This document shows, in pieces, positions 21,490-22,165 of a stretch of 22,165 bases of DNA. The notes under the pieces are model-generated. The model ran no database searches. It saw only the letters and a list, made by a program, of their open reading frames with translations, and was not told where the DNA came from. Position 1 is the stretch's first letter. Each line of letters begins with the position of its first letter. Position numbers and translations under genes: made by a program. The stretch is from assembly GCA_964458015.1 (NCBI GenBank), contig CAYWGR010000091.1:1-22165 (forward strand), in the 5' to 3' direction. The DNA comes from CAYWGR01 sp964458015. Lineage in GTDB: Bacteria; Planctomycetota; Planctomycetia; Pirellulales; Thermoguttaceae.

Positions 21490-21686
21490 AATCCAACAAA
21501 ACAGGGCGGGAAATGCCCAAGGATTACCATGTCATTCTCCAAGAAAACGCTTGTTTCTCGCGGAAATACACGCAAAAACGATGCGTATCAAAAATATTTG
21601 CGGTAGCCTTCGGCGAATTGTTTTTTGCGTGAAATAAGAAAGATAAGGCGGTCGTTAGCTCGACATCGTGAGAAACCGGTTATACA

Positions 21687-21705
21687 TGTATGGCTAGGCC
21701 ATACA
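21687..21705. promoter_or_regulatory. 19-bp dyad, candidate activator binding site
   Basis: TGTATGGC and GCCATACA are a perfect 8-nt inverted repeat around TAG. It begins 6 nt beyond the stop codon of the sigma54 activator gene and about 230 nt upstream of the predicted sigma54 start. It could be an enhancer site for that Fis-type activator. Overlapping inverted repeats (GGCTAG with CTAGCC at 21711-21716) leave a weak terminator as the alternative. Confidence 0.4.
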
Positions 21706-21710
21706 GTATG

Positions 21711-22165
21711 CTAGCCTTCCGAGGCGATGTCGTATTTCCGCATAAGGGCGTGGAGATTGGTGCGCTGGATGCCGATTTCTTCGGCCGCTCGGCTCACGTT
21801 GCCGTTGCATCGCTCCAAGGCTTCAACCAAGAATCGGCGTTCCAATTGTTGGACCGCCGCATCGCGCACCTGTTGCTTGAGCTGTTTGAAGTCCTCCCAG
21901 TTGTGGGGCAACGGCGTACTCGACGTGGGCCGCAACGTCGCCTGACGGATTTCAGAAGGCAGATGCCGCGGTTCAATCACTTCATGATCGCATAATATCG
22001 CCAACCGCTCGACAATGTTCCGCAACTCGCGGACATTGCCCGGCCACGTGTAACTTTCGATCATGCACATGGCCTCGGGCGTAAATCCCTTGACGGCCAC
22101 TTGATTCTTTTTGCAGAAACGATCGAGAAACGAGGCGGCCAAGAGCGGAATATCGCCGATTCGTT
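21711..22165 (-). CDS. Sigma54-dependent NtrC-family activator, C-terminal part
   Basis: The frame is open through the right edge, so the N-terminal sensor and most of the AAA+ domain, including any GAFTGA loop, are outside. The first visible residues RIGDIPLLAASFLDRF are the DIPLL segment of the AAA+ core. SYTWPGNVRELRNIVERL is the sensor II (GNVREL) region. LVEALERCNGNVSRAAEEIG with IQRTNLHALMRKY is a Fis-type helix-turn-helix at the C-terminus, which binds an upstream enhancer. Such proteins use ATP to open sigma54 promoters. The next gene downstream is preceded by a sigma54 promoter, so the hdr-flx operon is the likely target. The receiver protein that follows lacks an output domain, so the signalling between the two is unclear. 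Confidence 0.93.
   Translation of the reverse strand, partial: RIGDIPLLAASFLDRFCKKNQVAVKGFTPEAMCMIESYTWPGNVRELRNIVERLAILCDHEVIEPRHLPSEIRQATLRPTSSTPLPHNWEDFKQLKQQVRDAAVQQLERRFLVEALERCNGNVSRAAEEIGIQRTNLHALMRKYDIASEG

Larger units (their letters stand above)
21380..21710. other. 331-nt control region between the sigma54 activator and the hdr-flx operon
   Basis: No gene is seen. It holds a sigma54 promoter (21474-21489), a 10-nt inverted repeat CACGCAAAAA/TTTTTGCGTG (21569-21578 and 21622-21631), an AT-rich stretch (21587-21600) that could bend, and a 19-bp dyad (21687-21705). With transcription starting near 21463, these lie at about -106 to -168, -125 to -137 and -224 to -242. This is the usual arrangement of activator sites upstream of a sigma54 promoter. 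Confidence 0.6.

Overview
The window looks like chromosomal DNA of a planctomycete, probably of the Pirellulales type. This rests on gene content: a FecR-like protein with a LamG-type domain, a PEP-CTERM anchored protein, a DUF1559 pilin-like protein, a high-GC genome, and in-frame heptanucleotide repeats of the ATCCNNN kind. No RNA genes, CRISPR arrays, insertion sequences or phage genes were seen. The assignment is an inference, because no ribosomal or other phylogenetic marker is present.

Region 1 (1-8670, plus strand) is a carbohydrate-use locus. It starts with the tail of a FecR/LamG protein. A secreted LamG/PEP-CTERM paralogue of that tail follows, then a DUF1559 pseudopilin-like protein. 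Next come a secreted GH51 alpha-L-arabinofuranosidase, a sugar-proton MFS symporter and an L-fucose/L-arabinose isomerase-family enzyme. The last three form a simple route: release of a pentose or deoxyhexose outside the cytoplasm, import, isomerisation.

Region 2 (8671-13057) is mixed. A cluster of palindromic CCGGGAGCT repeats precedes a plus-strand PHP-domain protein. It is followed by a minus-strand run of an antitoxin/VapC-like PIN toxin pair (with a good sigma70-like promoter), larB, nnrD and a GNAT acetyltransferase.

Region 3 (13155-22165, minus strand) is the most interesting part. Transcribed right to left are the C-terminal end of an NtrC-type sigma54 activator, a 331-bp control region with a near-perfect sigma54 promoter, a receiver protein fused to a GcvH-like domain, and then hdrC, hdrB, hdrA, flxD (mvhD), flxC, flxB and flxA. 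The last seven encode a complete HdrABC-FlxABCD complex, which is predicted to couple NAD(P)H oxidation to ferredoxin and a disulfide or thiol acceptor by flavin-based electron bifurcation or confurcation. Genes overlap by 4 nt or lie within a few nt, so this is one operon.

The GcvH-like domain has Gln where the lipoyl-lysine should be. It recalls the lipoate-binding proteins encoded beside sHdr systems and may be a degenerate, sensory relative. The REC-GcvH fusion, the sigma54 promoter and the neighbouring activator together suggest a dedicated, unusual control system for this electron-bifurcating complex.
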